Below, in pieces: positions 42,889-54,101 of a stretch of 64,000 bases of DNA (its first letter is position 1; each line of letters opens with the position of its first letter). The DNA lies in NCBI GenBank assembly GCA_963576785.1, contig OY756143.1:3038001-3102000 (forward strand), written 5' to 3'. The notes beneath the pieces are model-generated. The model was not told the origin of the DNA, ran no database searches, and saw nothing but the letters and a program-made list of their open reading frames with translations. The position numbers and the translations under genes were made by a program. This DNA is from Chlorophyllum brunneum. Taxonomy: Eukaryota; Basidiomycota; Agaricomycetes; Agaricales; Agaricaceae.

Positions 42889-45357
42889 ATGCGTCGTCTG
42901 ACCCTCCACACCTCTGCGCTCAACGACGACGAATACGATCTGTACACCTCCAGCATTGCAGATCTCGCATTGTGCGACTCTAATGGGACGGACGAGACAA
43001 ACCCGCGCGACGATAGGTTTTATGAAGAAATCACAGTCGGGGTACGGGAAGTACGAGCGTGGTTGCGCGGACGGTATCCAGACATCGCAGTGAACAGCCT
43101 TGACGCCGTATGTCGATTCTTGCGAGACTGATGGCGTGCCTAATGGCCTTCGGCAACACACCGTGCTTATCATTTACCCAGATCCTCAAGTTTTTCTCTC
43201 CAACTTTGTCCCACAGCGATACACTTTCTGGAGGTCAATTCTTCGCCGTTTTGAGGCTTGTGCTGCATGTGCAGGGCGGCAAAGACGTCGACCGGACGCT
43301 TGCCTTTGTGCAAGGTGTGCCTCGTGTTTTCCTGCTGCCTGACCCCTATTGTTAACCGGTTTCGACAACCAGCGCATCCTAAGTCGTCAACTGGCTCGGA
43401 TTCACCGCGTAAGTTGGGTTTGGAAGTCCCTCCCCGACTAGCAAGCCGCTCTGAGGATTCTTACGTGCCATCCGTGGTATCCGAACCCGTACCACCGTCC
43501 ACGAACCCATTTGCCTATGACTCCGGTCAACAACCGCCGTTGCATCCCTCGCAACGGCAAGACCCGCCAAGAACGACACATTCTCCCAACAATCCGTTTG
43601 TAATTCGAAGCAAGTCTGTATCATCGAAGTCTGAAGACGGCTCAAGTAGACTCCCACCTCTTCCGCCTCGAAAGCCCTCGGCTCCCGTTCCACCACCCCG
43701 CCATGGATCCGTTTCCTCACCAGTGCCAACGCGTCTCCAACCTACCTCCACCAACACTCTCCTTACATCGGCTTCTACCGCACCTCAACCTCAGCCTCAT
43801 TCACATCATCCACCTCCGCCCCCGCCTAAACCTAAACCCGTAACCCATGTAACATCGACATTGATGAAACGAAGTTTACAAGCGTCTAAAGCTGCACAAA
43901 CGATGAAAAAAGCTGAAGATGAGCTAGGGAAAGAACGAGTGTTGCAAGTACTACGCAGCAGCGCCGTCGTTTCCGGTGCGCGTTCTTTTGCTGGTGCCAG
44001 CATCTCGGGCTCATCCATCGCTATAGGTAGCAACATGCGGAATCAGGGTTCGGGGAGTCGAAGTCCCTCAAAACGGACACCAACTTCTCGGTCGACAGTG
44101 GCAATGTCTGATTCGAGCGCGAGCTGGAGCGGTGAAGAAGAACGGGAAAGACCACCTCTCCCAAGGAGAAGGCCCCACCAGCAGCAGCAGCAACCGAGTC
44201 CGCCGATGTCAACAAGCTCGTTAGAACAGGTAGCATTGGCTGTTGCGCCCTCGGGAACGAGATCACAACCCCATACACCATTTTCCCCGAGCCCTTTTGA
44301 ATCGCCTAATCATTCGCCTCGGACGAGAACAACGCTTGATTTACCTGGCGTCACGGGTCTACCACCGCCTACACATCCGGATCGCAAACCTTATGGAATA
44401 TCACACCAATTTCCCTCGATCCATCCCGACAATCGGTCGCGTTCTCCTTCATCATCTTCCTCGCCATTCCATCGTAACCCCGAGTCATTCGAAGCGGTTT
44501 ATGGATCTAATCAGTCCTCGCGGACGACACCATCATTATCAGTAGATACTCCAACGACACCTACGCCTACTTCGGGTACACTTTCTTCTGGATCGCCTCA
44601 ACCAAGGATGTTTCGGAGTAAATCACTACATCATCACACACCTCCTGCACCACCACCACCACCGCCTGTACACCGGAGACGACCGGAAAGTATTCAAGTT
44701 CTCCCAAATGGCGAAGTCTTCATGGGCGGGAGTGGACCAAAGTCGGCGGCATTGTTATCCTCAACCTCTGCTGCTACAGCACACGATTCAAATAATGCAC
44801 TCAAAAACTCAATGACGCAAGTACCTTCGCCACATCGACGATCGTCGTATAGCTCGTCTCTTGGAGGAACCACTTACTCTTCCGCCCTCAGTACGAATTT
44901 AGGAGGAGGAAGTGGAAGCGGAAGCGGAGGTGGGGGTACGGATACGATTCATCGGAAGTTGGTTGAATTGCAGCTTAAAGCTGAGAATGCGTTACCGAAA
45001 CTTGAGGCTGCGAGATATAAAGCTGAGGCTGGGTTAAGTCGACGAGGGTTTATCCAGGGCTCGTCACATGGGAGTGAGAAAATTCAGAGTCGACAAGCGA
45101 ATGGTATGCGTGCGAATGAAGATCGGGAAGGTTTGATGAGTGGGTATCCCGAGGATCAATATAATGGTGAAAGTGACGGCGAAGAAGACGATGTTGCGGG
45201 GTATGGAGGTAGGGATGAGAATGGTGAAGGGCGTGGGTTAAGTGTTGATAGTGGAGATGAGGATTGTATGAGGGGTCGACGGAGGGAAGAGAAGAGGGTT
45301 GTGATGGAGCGAGATGAATTGAAGTGGCCAGTTGGAGAGGGATGGAAGATGTTGTAA
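42889..45357 (+). CDS. Proline/serine-rich scaffold protein with N-terminal EH-like domain
   Basis: Three exons: 42889-43107, 43182-43314 and 43373-45357. The first about 115 residues form the only folded-looking part: LNDDEYDLYTSSIADLAL, RFYEEITVGVREVRAWL, AILKFFSPTLSHSDTLSGG, QFFAVLRLVLHVQGGKDV. This is an alpha-helical, EF-hand/EH-like arrangement, but I see no clear calcium loop. The rest is low-complexity: NPF twice (STNPFAYD, NNPFVIRS), polyproline runs (LPPLPPRKPSAPVPPP, HHPPPPPPKPKP, PAPPPPPPP), Ser and His tracts, a poly-Gln run and a Gly/Ser stretch. A predicted helix HRKLVELQLKAENALPKL is near the C-terminus, followed by an acidic tail. NPF motifs bind EH domains and the proline runs suit SH3 partners, which together suggest an endocytic or actin-patch adaptor. 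That role is inference. Confidence 0.75.
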
Positions 45358-45658
45358 ATTACTACTAGGTTTCTGATCAGCAACCCTTTTTAAAAAAGGC
45401 GGTTCTAGGTTTGTGAAGTATTCTTTCTTGGTTTGTGAGCCTTGTGTTGTAGTGGTCATTATTTTCATTATCATTAAGGTCGCGTAGGTAGATTAAGGAG
45501 AGAGGTGATTTCCTCAGATGTGTTTCATAGACTTGTTGTTATACGTGTATAGATCATTTAGCGGTGATAGGGATGTTGATATTTGCGTGTTGCGTGGAAC
45601 TATGTTATTAAATCCATTGATCAAAGCAATTCCTAGCACACGGCTTATTTATTCAGTT
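45358..45658. terminator. Convergent 3' region
   Basis: About 300 bases between two convergent stop codons. It is T-rich and A-rich and has no coding frame. The polyadenylation signals of both genes must lie here, but no single site stands out. Confidence 0.35.
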
Positions 45659-48600
45659 TCATGAAGACGCTCTGCTCGGACCTGGTAAAAGGCCCACATC
45701 CACTTGCAGAAGCTGCCCCTTCCTAGGCGACCGATTCCCATCATCAACATTTCGGTTCGTGGGTGACTTGTCGGCTGGGGACTGTGAAGGTTTAGACCAA
45801 ATGCGTACTGTGCCGTCGTGATTGCCAGAAGCAAACATGAAGGGATTGGTTGCGGCGTGGCTCCATGCGATGCAGGTGAGATCTCCGCCGTGAGGTGGTG
45901 CGCGGATATGGTGTAATAGGGCACCGGATTCCGTGTCCCAGATACAGATGTCACCGGCTTGGAGTTGAATTCGAGTTTGGCTTGGTTTGGGATGGGAAAG
46001 AAGCTTACATTTTCCTGCACATAAGACCATTTCGTTTTCTTGACCACCGAAGTAACTATGCCCAGTAAATGCAACGTCGGATTTGAGAACATAAGTGTGT
46101 CTGAGTACGAAGTCGGAAATAAAATATTTTTTTTAAAAAGTGCGTAGAATACGGACCGTAATGTTAGTCTTGAAGATTCTTCTTCGCTGTTTGGATCTCG
46201 TACAATTTCCAACTTCCAGAGCTGAGGAGGCATTTTCTTCTCGTAATTTATCAAGGCGGTTAAGATATTCGGTTGGGGTTCGACTAATGATATATCGTGT
46301 ACGTCTTCGAGTATGGGGACCTGGCTGTTAACAAGCATAGCGTCATCCGTAAAGAACATGATTGAATTTTGAAGTGGAAACGAACCACTCGATTTTTCGT
46401 AGTTCCATGTTGTACACTGCAAAAATGGTCATTCCTAGCGTGGTTTTGTTTGAGAAAGGACTGTACCGATTAGGCGTTTCTCAATGCGACATTTGGATGG
46501 GAAACGACCGGTAGGAGAGCGTAAAAGGGGACCGACTGCGAGGAAGCGACGGTCATCTGGTGTGACAGCCAAATCATGGATTCTAATTGAATTCAGATCA
46601 AATTCGTCAAGTCGCTTGCAGGGGTAGTGTTAGTGAATTCTGCCTTTCAAGAGCGTAAGCAGTATCATTCACCTTTCCGGTCGTATCCTGGGTGAGTTCA
46701 ATCACGATTTGATCATTTGGAATTGTTTAATAGGACTTACGAATAGATAAACCTTGCTCCCTTCGGTGCATATGAACTCTGTATCGTGCAGTTAAGTTGC
46801 GAAGTTTTTCTTTACATGGCTTGTGACTTACTGCGGCCATGGTGGCACCAAGTGACAGCCTCGACGGGATTTTCACGTACTATAGTTTTCCTGCAAACAC
46901 CGTCCTGAACGAAAACAGATAAGGGGTTGCCACACATAGCCCTTCTACGCATACCTCAGCAGTCCAGATTTTCATGCCTCTAGTTGCCTTCGTCAAGAGA
47001 TGCGTACTATCCGGGGACCTAAGGACGGCAGCTAAGAATAGATACTTTGACAAAAACAGGGGCAGCGTACCAGGCAACCTTTTCAACAAGACCTACGGGA
47101 TGGGCGAGTATGCGATGTAAGGTAAAAGTCTCCTAATAATTAATGTGAACAGATGGGCTGAATGGAATGCAATGGGCGCTCACCCCAACCCGAAAAATCA
47201 GAGACGTTTGATCCCAGCTAAAGTATATATAAGTTCAACTTCTCAGCTCGAGAAAAGCTTAGCACGTACCTCGATGTAGCTAGGAACTTTCCATCGAGTG
47301 AAAACTGTAACTGCTTCACCAGCGCTGTATGCGCCGCCAACTCCTGAGTCGCCTCAAGGTCCTTCAGTTTAGGTACGAGACCAGTGAACCGTGACACCAA
47401 CGTCTGTTTTAAAGGGGTGTGCGTTTGTTCTTCCGGTGTTGCTGGACTCTCTAATGGTGTAGGGGGAACAACGATCGTCGTGTGGTCATGGCCAATCGTG
47501 CGCTCAGGAATGCCGATCGCTGCACGGAGGGCACTGCGCCAGCGTTGTTTACTCGAAGCGGTACTTGGATTCGACAACAAAGGGGGTCTCATTGGGGGGA
47601 AGCTCGGAGATCCACGTGGTGATACAGGCGCAGTACGGGCGCTTCTCGATGGACCAGCGTCGCTTGTCTGTTGTGTGATAGGTATTCCATTCGAGTCTTG
47701 GTTCGAATTACCGAGTGCAGAACCGTGAGACACAGGAAGAACGAAGTCATTAGCCACTTTGACACGAACACATGAACAAGATCGAAAGAATTGAAGTAGT
47801 CGTCTCTGGACAACGATACAAAGCTGGATGACGACTGAACCCACTATCGCCAGGCCAGAGCCTGCCTTCCCAAGTGCGTGACTGAAGACACGCAGGTTTT
47901 CGAACATACTCTCGCTTGATTCTGTCAAGACGTCATCGAGCCATTTCGTGCCCTGGTGACGTATGAAGATCCAGCGTTCGGTAGCGAACCACGCGGACAC
48001 AGCACAGAGACCGAAAGAAGTCAAGGCAGTGAGGACGGTCGTAATGTTTGATGTGACCTTGGCCTGCGAAAAGTCAACTAAATGGGGAACAGAGACAGGT
48101 TGCTTCATACCTGTCCCGATGCGTATACGAAGAAGCAAAGACCGAGAGAGAAACACGCGACGGACAACACGAGGAATGCGAGGGGTGATCTCTTAATCCA
48201 AATAAGTACCCACCATGGCACGCGGTCGCCCGGCGAACGGCTGGGATGGGATGGAATGGTGAATGAACTTTCGGTCGTGGTCAGGACTCACGTACTACAT
48301 AGCTTGCTTCCAAGAGAGTCCAAGGAGACTGTTCACAGCGGCCGCGATGCTGAAAACGAGAGAAGCAAACCAAAGGCAGTTGACGGCATCTGCAATGCTG
48401 TTTCCTCCTAGTTCATAAGAGTATTGCATCGTTGTGGCCGTAATCGCAGAGAACAAGGTCGCCATGGTGGAGAGATTGAGCAAGTTCTTTGCTCCGTGTT
48501 TCTGCGAAAACTGGATTATCGGAATACCTGTTCACGTGTTAAAAATGAGCTGAGTGGGAATAAGGGAGAATGAAGCCTACCGACATCGATAAATATTGAA

Positions 48601-49745
48601 AGTGCTGAGGTGATGCATTCTACATGCTCTCCCATGTCAATCGAGAGATCGTGTAGGTAACGTTGGACGGCCGGGTTCCGAAATTGGCCTGAGTACGAAA
48701 AGAATTAGTGAAACGAATGTAGATGTGCGTGAGAGGTAATTAATTACCTTTATATTCACTGAGGCAATGCCCCCAGTACTACCAAGTTCCAGTTGACGCA
48801 TGGGCAGATTTCATAATATAGGTCATCTCACCTGCAGGTCCTGTTTAAATGACAGGATCGATCCATTGACGGCCTCATCGTTGAACTCGGGAAACTCGCT
48901 AAGACACTGCAAAAATGCCCCAACGTCCTCGGCGAAAAGTTCCATCTGGGAAGGAAATTCCTCAACGTCGAGCGCCTCGTTAATGATTGGACGCATGATG
49001 TGAGACGACGTCCTCGTTAGCCAGATGCGACTTCGGCGCATGCTGAGGTTCAAAGATTGAGCATCAAATACTGAATCTCTGGAGTCTCGCGAGATTCTTC
49101 GAGGGAATAAGGAAACAGCGTTTTGGCGGTAGAGAAAGAGAATTTGGGCCTGTCGTTCTCTGAGTCGGGAGGCTGAGGACAGTATAGCGATGGAACTGCC
49201 AAGTTGTCGTGCAGCGTTGGCGAAATTTCGCAACTATTTCCAGTGTTAATGGCATCGCTAAACGGATGGAAATGGTATATTATTCACCACTTTTTCGAAA
49301 TTGCCCATTTGCCTAAGGGCATAAAGCGGCCAAATCACGGAAAAATTAACCTCAACCAGCAAGTGCAGTCATAAAGGTACCTACATGGAAAAGTTACTGA
49401 AGGCTTTTGCTCCAGTGTCTTGCAGGTATTCGTCAACAGAGGCTAAATAAACATGGCCTCGTCTGAGGTTCCAGCTCTAGAGTATAACCCTTACTCACGA
49501 ACGTCTTGATCGGCCTCGAAAATAGGTGTATGTTTTTTGTCTGGATGGGTGAAAAATTAGGGTCTTCAGACATCTTAGGGAAACTTACGCGTCGCTACCT
49601 CATCACTCTCCAGCAGCATTTCCACCAGATTCAGGATAGCCTTCCGGCGACCATCACCATGAACTTGAGGCTGCCCGTGCAAAAGGGCATTCGCATCCTC
49701 TCGAAAGGCTTCAGTAGATTCCGTACGCATCATAACATCCGACAT
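45659..49745 (-). CDS. Membrane-anchored WD40-repeat protein
   Basis: A long gene with many short introns. The start at 49745 is a minimum: in-frame coding with VKRPNDTATMSDVMM suggests exons further up, possibly to 50133. The N-terminal part is helical (TEAFREDANALLHG, AILNLVEMLLESDEV, LCRRQNAV-like stretches, FPSQMELFAEDVGAFL). Several helices that look membrane-spanning follow: ADAVNCLWFASLVFSIAAA, SPLAFLVLSVACFSLGLCFF, TTVLTALTSFGLCAVSAWFA and SGLAIVGSVVIQLCIVV. A Ser/Pro-rich linker leads to WD40 repeats: HTALVKQLQFSLDGKFLA, KVAWSPDSTHLL...GMKIW, GDICIWDTESGALLHHI, and CIAWSHA...NHDGTVRIWSK. The stop is at 45659. Propellers of this kind hold partner proteins; here it would face the cytosol at a membrane. 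Exon borders are approximate. Confidence 0.7.
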
Positions 49746-50921
49746 AGTGGCGGTATCGTTCGGTCGTTTGACGAAACTTCGGACTGTACTTGACTTTGAG
49801 TTAGATGAAGGGGGAAAAGAATCGTATGGTACGTCGTAAACTCAGCCAGGTCAAGTGGATATATGTCGTAGTCCGTAGGGTATGATCCAGTAGCCGTCGC
49901 AACAGTAAAGTTGGAAAACAGGAACATGTGGAGGGTCGGTGTTCGTCATGCGGCACGGTTTCGGATCTTTGAATGAATAGTCCTTGAATCGATGGTTCGG
50001 GGTTTTTTTTGACGTAATTGTCAAACAAGCTAACCACTAATTCCTGTGGTGGGCAAGAAAACGTATTGACGATGAGTGTACAAAGGTGTTGGTATCTTGT
50101 TACATACCGGACAAGCTCACCATACACCCTCATTGAGTGCGGGTGGGGGCCATTGATAACTCATGTCTGCGCTTACATTCGTTGAGCTTTTTTGCAACGC
50201 AGGTTTGCCTTGGATATGTATCTGGATTGCCTCATATGAACCCCAAGGATCTGTGGAAGAGTATGGGATCTCACCCGGTGGGCCATGGCAAAACTATCCA
50301 GCGTGGCGGTTTCATGTAACGGAATGGCTGGACAGCACATGATCACCTCACCCGATGCATGGTGGAAACACGAGGTGACAAGAACTAACCATTCATAATG
50401 TTAGCGTCCATTAGTATTCACATTTTCTTTCCTTTACGCTCATAGTTGACGGCGCTTGTTTCACAAATGGGTATGATTTGTTGTTGCGTGTGCGTGCGGG
50501 CCCAGCATGACTGGCTGTGAAACCCCACCGGCTGCGGGAGGAGACCAGTCCCTCAATTTCTTCCTTCGACATCTGAAATTGTACCAATTGGAGACTATTC
50601 ACAGGCTCAAGTGCCCGTTCATGCACCCACCTTTTCCCCTAGTCGATTTACATGCAGCGGTTTTCTTTGTGCGGCCGGTTTTTCTGTCGTTTCCAGCGAG
50701 CCCCCACACTCCGTGAGTTCATACTAGGCCTTGTTCCGCTTGCTGATCCTCACGAAGGGCACGACGCATCGACAGTCTAAGTTTATCTTCAGAAGTCCTT
50801 CGATTACACTGCCGTTTCCGCAAGCAATTTTGGTACAATAAGAAGACCCATGAAATGATTGAGCTGAAGCCTACTGTTCCCCTTCCTCGATATCTGCGAA
50901 ACTGCAACCCAGCAAACAGAA
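49746..50921. other. Possible 5' exons of WD40 gene, then intergenic
   Basis: The minus frame at 49801-50133 (containing VVSLFDNYVKKNPEPSI) may supply upstream exons of the WD40 gene, but I could not join it cleanly. The part 50140-50921 has only short frames without motif and probably holds the divergent promoters of the WD40 and WH1-like genes. Confidence 0.35.
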
Positions 50922-51766
50922 ATGCCGTCGTTTGACACTACTTCATCCTCGTCTTCTTCGTCTTCCCTCCCCCCTTTTCACGATTCTGGGTCTCAATCCT
51001 CGTTTAGCGACGATAGGAAGCCGAACAGTCCCCGCCTCGGTACTAACTCTATTGACCCTGCCGAGTATGTGCTGCCGGGTGCAACGCCCACCTCCTATTC
51101 CCTCTACGCCGTCGCTCGCGCCCAGATATACTATAGCCCACAGACGTCAAGGCATGGTCGCGCTCCTTCACTAGGTCTCAGCAAGCAACCCTGGAGCTCT
51201 AAAGACAAAAATAACAATAAAGAAAGTCAGTGGATCGACTCTCGTTTGAAGGGCACACTTGTATTTGGTCGAGATAAGCGATCCGCTACATCTCAGTCGG
51301 TCACTACAGAAGAGATCGTTGGTACAAGCCATAGGGAGGAGGAGAATGTAGGTGGAGAATGGTGGTTCCAGCTTGTAGACGAGGAGGCCATTAAAGTGGT
51401 GTGGAAATTCAAAATTCCGTGGGGATCAAGTGCAGAATTCGGTTACAAACTTAGTCGACCGCTATTCCATGTCTTTCAGGGGAGCGTAAGCATTTCTCCG
51501 GTTCTATTTCGATGTCCTCTTTATTGTGGTATTTCACAGAGTCGGAAATACGGTTTTTTGTTCGATGATGATACCGCATCCGTTATATTCTTGAGGGAAG
51601 TCGTGTCATGGGCTACAACTTCGGTCGTAGATATGGCCTCGTGTGCGTTGCTAGCCCAGAACGTTGAACTTACTGGGCTAATCCTCTGACCATAGCCCAG
51701 GTGACCAGAAAAGACCTTCATCATAAGTTCAGGTTGGACAAGATTTTATTCCGCAAACGAGTATAA
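50922..51766 (+). CDS. WH1/EVH1-like domain protein with basic tail
   Basis: The start at 50922 opens a Ser-rich leader (TTSSSSSSSSLPPF). The folded part begins about residue 65 with SLYAVARAQIYYSP and continues IDSRLKGTLVFGRD, GGEWWFQLVDEEAIKVVWKF, KIPWGSSAEFGYKLSRPLF, HVFQGS, SRKYGFLFDDDTASVIFL. The order of strands, with the W-F-Q-L-V-D strand, VVWxF, RPLFHxFxG and GFxFDDD elements, resembles the WH1 (EVH1) domain of WASP and Ena/VASP proteins. One intron is 51486-51536 and is in frame, so its removal is judged from the family. A second, from about 51604 to 51694, leads to VTRKDLHHKFRLDKILFRK, a basic tail stopping at 51764-51766. WH1 domains bind proline-rich peptides. This would be a WH1 module without the WASP effector end. 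Confidence 0.6.
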
Positions 51767-52403
51767 TCGTGCCATTTTCTCGAACGTCGCTCGGTTCTAT
51801 GATTCTGGTCCCGTGACAGCTGAGCTCGGAGGCGAAAATTTCGCCTTGGTGGACGGATTTAATGTATGAGACTATTGGTATATGGAACATTCAGAAGCAT
51901 AAAGTATGCTATTGTAAAGACTGCGGTTGTGCTATTCGACTGGTCAATGCTTTTAGCACTTTGGAAAGTCACACGCTCCTGAACCTACCCTCTTATTCGT
52001 TTCGCCCCGCACGGATTCTTTCAATTGTAGATGTCAAAAGCCAATCCGTCGCCAACAACGCCCCGCATTCTTTGAACAAAATGATTTCTAGAGACTCCTG
52101 TTTAAGTTGGTTTTGATAGGCCTGACCTAGTACGGCGTGGTGTTATGGGTTCAGTTTATGAACTTTTTAACCACCCTACATGCGGTGACCCGTCTCGAAA
52201 GACACTTAAGCAACACCCCTGTGCCAGTGTGCAGCGAAGCGCTCTGATACTCACGTGGTTGTTCAAGATAATGGTTGTCGGTTTTAAACACTATTTCTTC
52301 CCTCCACCATTTCCCTCACACCAGACTCGTTTCTGAGAAAGGTATGTCCTTCCCCGTTTACAAAAATTCGTTTGACTTTTCTGATTCGTGAAGCTCGCGT
52401 ATT
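51767..52403. other. Intergenic region
   Basis: About 640 bases; the frame at 51862-52116 has no recognisable content. A pyrimidine-rich stretch at 52300-52340 probably belongs to the leader of the following gene. Confidence 0.4.
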
Positions 52404-53510
52404 ATGGACACCCCTATCCCGTCTACCCGACAGCTTTCCTCTGTATTTTCCTGCCACTCTCTCTACACTCACTCACCTGAATTTTTCTCTGTTCCAAAAT
52501 ATCGCCACCCATCAGAATACGACCTTCCCTACCAAGACGTCGAAATTCAAACCTCGGACAAGGTCTCGTTACATTGTTACCTCATTGAATATCAAGAACC
52601 CAAAGCGATCGGGGTGACGTTTCACGGAAATGCGATGGATCATGGCGGTCTGGTTTATCACGCACGTCATCATTTTTTGATGAAGTGCAGTGTGTTGACG
52701 GTTTCATATCGGGGATATGGAAGTAGTGGGGGTACTTCTTCGGAGGGAGGTGCGTACTTTCGTGGTCTTTTGAATCGGGTGAGGAAGGTTGATAGTGGTA
52801 TGACATTGTGTAGGAGTACAGGAAGCTGCCCAAGGGGCCATCGATTATGTTTCAAACCACGAGCACCTCTCCCAGCTACCTATCGTATGTACCTACTCGT
52901 CATACATGAATTTGGGACTCAAACTCCTAGATAGTAATATGGCCTCTCTTTAGGGGTGCAGTCCCAACTGACGTCACGAGTAAAAACGCGGACAAGGTCT
53001 GTGCTTATCTCCTAGCTTCAGGAATACTCGGTATCTCCCGCACATTCACGGATCACAGGTCTTATTATCGAAAACACGTTCACATCCATCCCCAACATCG
53101 TCCGCCACTGGCCTGTCATTGGCCTCTTCCCCCCATATGTACCCAACGCTGGAACTCTGCTTCCAAAACGCCTCTCATCCCAACTACAGTACCCATCATA
53201 TTTTGCTCAGGGAGATGTGATAGGGTTGTTTCGCCACCGTACATGGACAAATTGCAAAACGGAGGGGCAGAAAAGGAAGATGATTTGAGTACTTGGGGAT
53301 GCTTGGCGCGTCAAAGAGCGCTGAAAACCCCATAGAGGGAGGAGAGTGGACACCACCACAAAACGATACATTTATTGAGTTTCCTTAGGGAGGGCATTGT
53401 AAGTCCATTCTCCGATCGTATTGTCTTAATACCGAGCCACGTTTTGCAGCAAACACGTTTACCCGGCCACCGTATTGGGCCCGTATTAATGTTTTCGTAA
53501 CCCAATGTTT
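52404..53510 (+). pseudogene. Broken BEM46/ABHD13-type alpha/beta hydrolase gene
   Basis: The first part is intact: QTSDKVSLHCYLIEYQEPKA, GVTFHGNAMDHGG (oxyanion region), VLTVSYRGYGSSGGTSSEGG, then EAAQGAIDYVSNHEHLSQLP. The nucleophile elbow can still be read as YGLSLG at about 52941-52958, but the following AVPTDVTSKNADK is in a frame one base off. After another intron IIENTFTSIPNIVRHWPVIG is conserved. A further frame change separates it from QRWNSASKTPLIPTTVPII and FCSGRCDRVVSPPYMDKL (catalytic Asp). Near 53386 TAG interrupts FIEFP-GGH, which holds the catalytic His. NTFTRPPYWARINVF ends the relic. All three catalytic residues are recognisable, yet not in one frame. Family members are membrane-associated serine hydrolases involved in polarity in fission yeast. 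Confidence 0.75.
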
Positions 53511-53541
53511 ATCTTCACGAACATGATTTTAGGACAACTAT

Positions 53542-53811
53542 TTAGAGATGACCGTAATCTTTGACTAACTTGCTTGGTATAATTCTTTCTTCTCCTCTTG
53601 GGCTGTGTATATTAATGAACCATATATTACGACTGAAATTCTGGATGGGGTCTCGGAAGACTATTTGACCACGACAGTTGGTTCGCCTTTGGTTCAGGTA
53701 ATACAGGGTTATTGTTATTAGGACGTCGACTTGACGACGGGGAGCAAGGGTCCCCCCTGAAAACCAGAATGCCCCTTCACCTGCTGTCTTGCTTGGTTCG
53801 TCGGGGTTCAC
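53542..53811 (-). pseudogene. Possible DUF6534-type fragment
   Basis: On the minus strand QVDVLITITLYYLNQRRTN resembles the cytosolic end of the fifth or sixth helix of DUF6534 proteins (compare DIIIMGWLCYYLRT in the gene at 29602). No other part of such a gene is visible before or after it, apart from a weak continuation in another frame. It overlaps nothing else. This is a low-confidence relic call; chance similarity of one helix is possible. Confidence 0.3.
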
Positions 53812-54101
53812 TCAAGCAGATACCTCTTCTACACCCATCGATGCTGGTTGGTGTTGTTGGGCAATTGTGACTTAGCATGGGACAACGGAGAAAGGTTATA
53901 GGCAAATACACAAACTGTCCCCCGGAATCCTCCATTGAAACGTGAAGGAAGAATGTTGGGGCTGCGTTTGAAGTACTGAACTCTTTCTGAGAAATGCACT
54001 AAGCCTTTGGATGTCTCGATGCACTAGAATAACACAAATATAGCGGTATAATGTTGAACAACGGGAATAATATTATCTTGAACAGGTTCGAAGTATCTTC
54101 C

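Noticed and set aside
42512..42889. Minus-strand frame of 125 codons upstream of the proline-rich gene
   Set aside because: No recognisable content; it coincides with the expected promoter region.
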